A stretch of DNA of 42,443 bases from IMG/VR virus record IMGVR_UViG_3300031774_000046, positions 1 to 42,443 of that record; one strand, 5' to 3'. Shown here in pieces: positions 42,001 to 42,443 of this stretch; positions within the stretch are counted from its first letter, which is position 1, and the number at the start of each line of letters is the position of its first letter. Position numbers and translations under genes: made by a program. The DNA is from a virus. Under the pieces are notes generated by a model. The model saw only the letters and a list, made by a program, of their open reading frames with translations, had not been told where the DNA came from and did no database searches.

Positions 42001-42443
42001 GTTGTACTTTTACCTTCTTCTACATCTAATCTACTATCTAAAGATGCAGTAGTTGTTTCTAAGTTACTTAATCTAATATCTGCAGATGCAGTATATAAGT
42101 GTAATCTATCTAAATCCGAACCACTTATAAATCCGAAATCAGTTATTTGTTTTGAACCACTTAATAAAGTTGGTTTACTTGTTATACTATTAAATGCAAC
42201 TGAATTTGCAGTTACACCCGTCAATCCACTACCATCTCCAACAAATCCAACTGATGAACTTACTCTTGCATCAAATAAGAAGTTTGAATCATCATGGTCC
42301 CAAATTAAAGATTTATTGGCACCATCAATTGTAATACCTGCACCATTAGCTGCCGCTGAATCAGCTGCCCCACTTGCTATTAATAGGTTTTTATCTTCAA
42401 TATTTAAGGTCTGAGTATTAAGTTGTGTTTGTGAACCTTGAAC
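39075..42443 (-). CDS. Large tail fibre with coiled-coil repeats and S74 domain, 5' end missing
   Basis: The frame is open from base 42443 to the stop at 39075 (1,122 residues), and the residues at the right edge (VQGSQTQLNTQTLNIEDKN) are mid-protein, so the N-terminus lies outside the window. From about 42100 to 41400 it has many copies of a TSSLDSRLDNVE-type unit, a trimeric coiled coil. Strand-rich modules follow, including two copies of DKN[LI]LIASGAADSAAA[ND]GAGITI 720 codons apart. The last ~100 residues are an S74 chaperone: SSDKRLKDNIQPIEG, NTFDWNEE, DYGVIAQEIQEVMPELV. This is likely the receptor-binding fibre or its distal half. A TTG at 42224 is an internal codon, not a start. Confidence 0.9.
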   Translation of the reverse strand, partial: VQGSQTQLNTQTLNIEDKNLLIASGAADSAAANGAGITIDGANKSLIWDHDDSNFLFDARVSSSVGFVGDGSGLTGVTANSVAFNSITSKPTLLSGSKQITDFGFISGSDLDRLHLYTASADIRLSNLETTTASLDSRLDVEEGKSTTIETVTSSFDGRLTNIESTTSSLDGRLDNVESTTSSLDTRLTREESKSTTLEGVTSSLDSRLDIEEAKSTTLEGVTSSLDSRLDNVESTTSSFSGRLTNLESTTSSLDSRLDNVETITSSFDQRLGRLQLETASIDTRIDGIDTITASFDSRLDQVETFTGSQDNKFTNIHLTTQSLDSRLDNVETTTSSLVSRVDQLTTFTGSVGTAAFFNVTSSIFNDTTVVPTAAAVNDAIVSSGGGDVTSVGAGLGLSGGGVSGDLTLALNTGSSHFINAVTANAGATDISSLNSYTASNDTTNSGQDTRLNQLAAATGSYLTSHPSISAGSNISQDNSNGTVIQDLTITLDSNGHVTSSTATTVDLDGRYYTETESDTLFTKKLGQGIISGSQQVIDFVVASDLDMGGNKVLFGNVYSTEGDLPNASTYHGMFAHVHGTGKGYFAHGGNWIKLIDESSSSTSNLSEGSNLYYTDARVKTKLTAETVISGSGQVVLQSADKTGFTGASSITTVGTIGTGTWQGTVIDKTYLDDEVYNTSLNSYTASNNVDITNLESFTSSVETAIALDSSNVTILGNLTVQGSTTELDVTNLNVADKNILIASGAADSAAADGAGITIGGANETLTWVHSDSRFSFSDDLHVVGNITLSGTVDGIDISAIDTDDVSEATNKYYTDARVKTKLDAETVVSGSSQVLGILSSLNTYTSSNDTTNNTQTDRLNQLSTETGSITTEQALQDTRLNQLAAATSSYLTSVDISSDTNLAVSDTNEVNMILTGDTLSAELIGGVVSGSSQITIGGDATGSANDINVIAINGVAISNAEASQLANINSVTISNTQWGYLGSSNQGIATSDNVQFAKVGVGGASDATYELKVTGDVGATGDIVAYISSDKRLKDNIQPIEGALDKVSQISGNTFDWNEEKQNIYKGKDYGVIAQEIQEVMPELVDTRDNGYLAVKYDKIVPLLIESIKELKKEIEELKSK
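40158..40238. repeat. Internal fibre module repeat, copy 1
   Basis: About 80 bases closely matching 42318-42398, offset by exactly 2160 bases. It encodes the ASGAADSAAADGAGITIGG module of the large tail fibre. Suggests module duplication or recombination within the fibre gene. Confidence 0.8.
41767..41864. repeat. 63-bp tandem repeat in fibre coiled-coil region
   Basis: A 33-34 base block beginning at 41768 recurs unchanged at 41831, an offset of 63 bases (21 codons). It encodes the TTLEGVTSS-type coiled-coil unit. The surrounding 41400-42100 carries many diverged copies. Confidence 0.75.
42318..42398. repeat. Internal fibre module repeat, copy 2
   Basis: Partner of 40158-40238; it encodes ASGAADSAAANGAGITIDG near the right edge of the window. 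Confidence 0.8.

Noticed and set aside
41400-42100. Repeat array as a CRISPR
   Set aside because: The units are diverged, in frame and encode a coiled coil; there are no constant repeats with unique spacers.
41812-42414. 200-codon plus-strand open frame opposite the large fibre gene
   Set aside because: It is periodic because the fibre repeats are periodic; the minus frame has clear S74 and coiled-coil homology.

Overview
This window reads as one continuous stretch of a lytic, T4-like myovirus genome. Every convincing gene is on the minus strand, genes are packed with 1-20 nt gaps or ATGA/TAATG overlaps, the DNA is AT-rich, and both window ends cut through genes. The phage assignment rests on a family B DNA polymerase (gp43-type), gp41-type helicase, UvsX/RecA, gp32-type SSB, T4-type nuclease, NrdA/NrdB, sheath, tube, tape measure, LysM baseplate protein and S74 tail fibres. 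The host is inferred to be a Bacteroidetes bacterium, probably marine. Five intergenic regions carry TTTG/CTTG - exactly 20 nt - TATATTAG, close to the Bacteroidetes housekeeping promoter (TTTG...TAnnTTTG); most non-virion genes lack Shine-Dalgarno sites; and there is a small Bacteroidetes-style histone H1-like protein.

Layout in the direction of transcription (right to left). 42443-31154: tail genes, namely a large tail fibre (5' part outside the window), a second S74 fibre, a glycosyltransferase, a structural protein with a Hint (intein-like) domain, a coiled-coil protein, sheath, tube, a gp26-like/tail-assembly-chaperone gene with an apparent +1/-2 frameshift extension, and a small protein. 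31144-22933: tape measure, baseplate/tube-cap protein, LysM wedge protein, hub protein, a small structural protein and an SGNH hydrolase. 22902-16673: accessory genes, including a PhyH dioxygenase, small unknowns, a divergent family A DNA polymerase, a lipoprotein nuclease and a large HNH protein. 16613-11577: an Nmad1-like protein and the replication/recombination block (SSB, UvsX, 5' nuclease, helicase). 11481-7236: H1-like protein, NrdB, GAMT-like methyltransferase, SET-domain protein, NrdA, thioredoxin. 7179-1655: one six-gene operon of HTH protein, thymidylate-synthase-like protein, PP-loop ATPase, PLP enzyme, GroEL and DNA methyltransferase. 1570-1: DUF262/HNH protein and the start of DNA polymerase gp43, which appears to use a TTG codon.

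Most notable are: (i) a candidate DNA base hypermodification cassette (TS-like + PP-loop + PLP enzyme), with phage GroEL and a methyltransferase in the same operon; (ii) an H1-like protein and a SET-domain methyltransferase in one operon around the RNR genes; (iii) a compact H-type pseudoknot in the gp32 leader that resembles the T4 gene 32 autoregulatory operator; (iv) two promoter classes, early TTTG-N20-TATATTAG and a motif TATTTATA ahead of late genes; (v) a Hint/BIL domain in a tail protein, and a T7 slippery run where the gp26-like gene overlaps its extension. No tRNA, CRISPR array, integrase or insertion sequence was seen, and there is no gene-free stretch over 300 bases.
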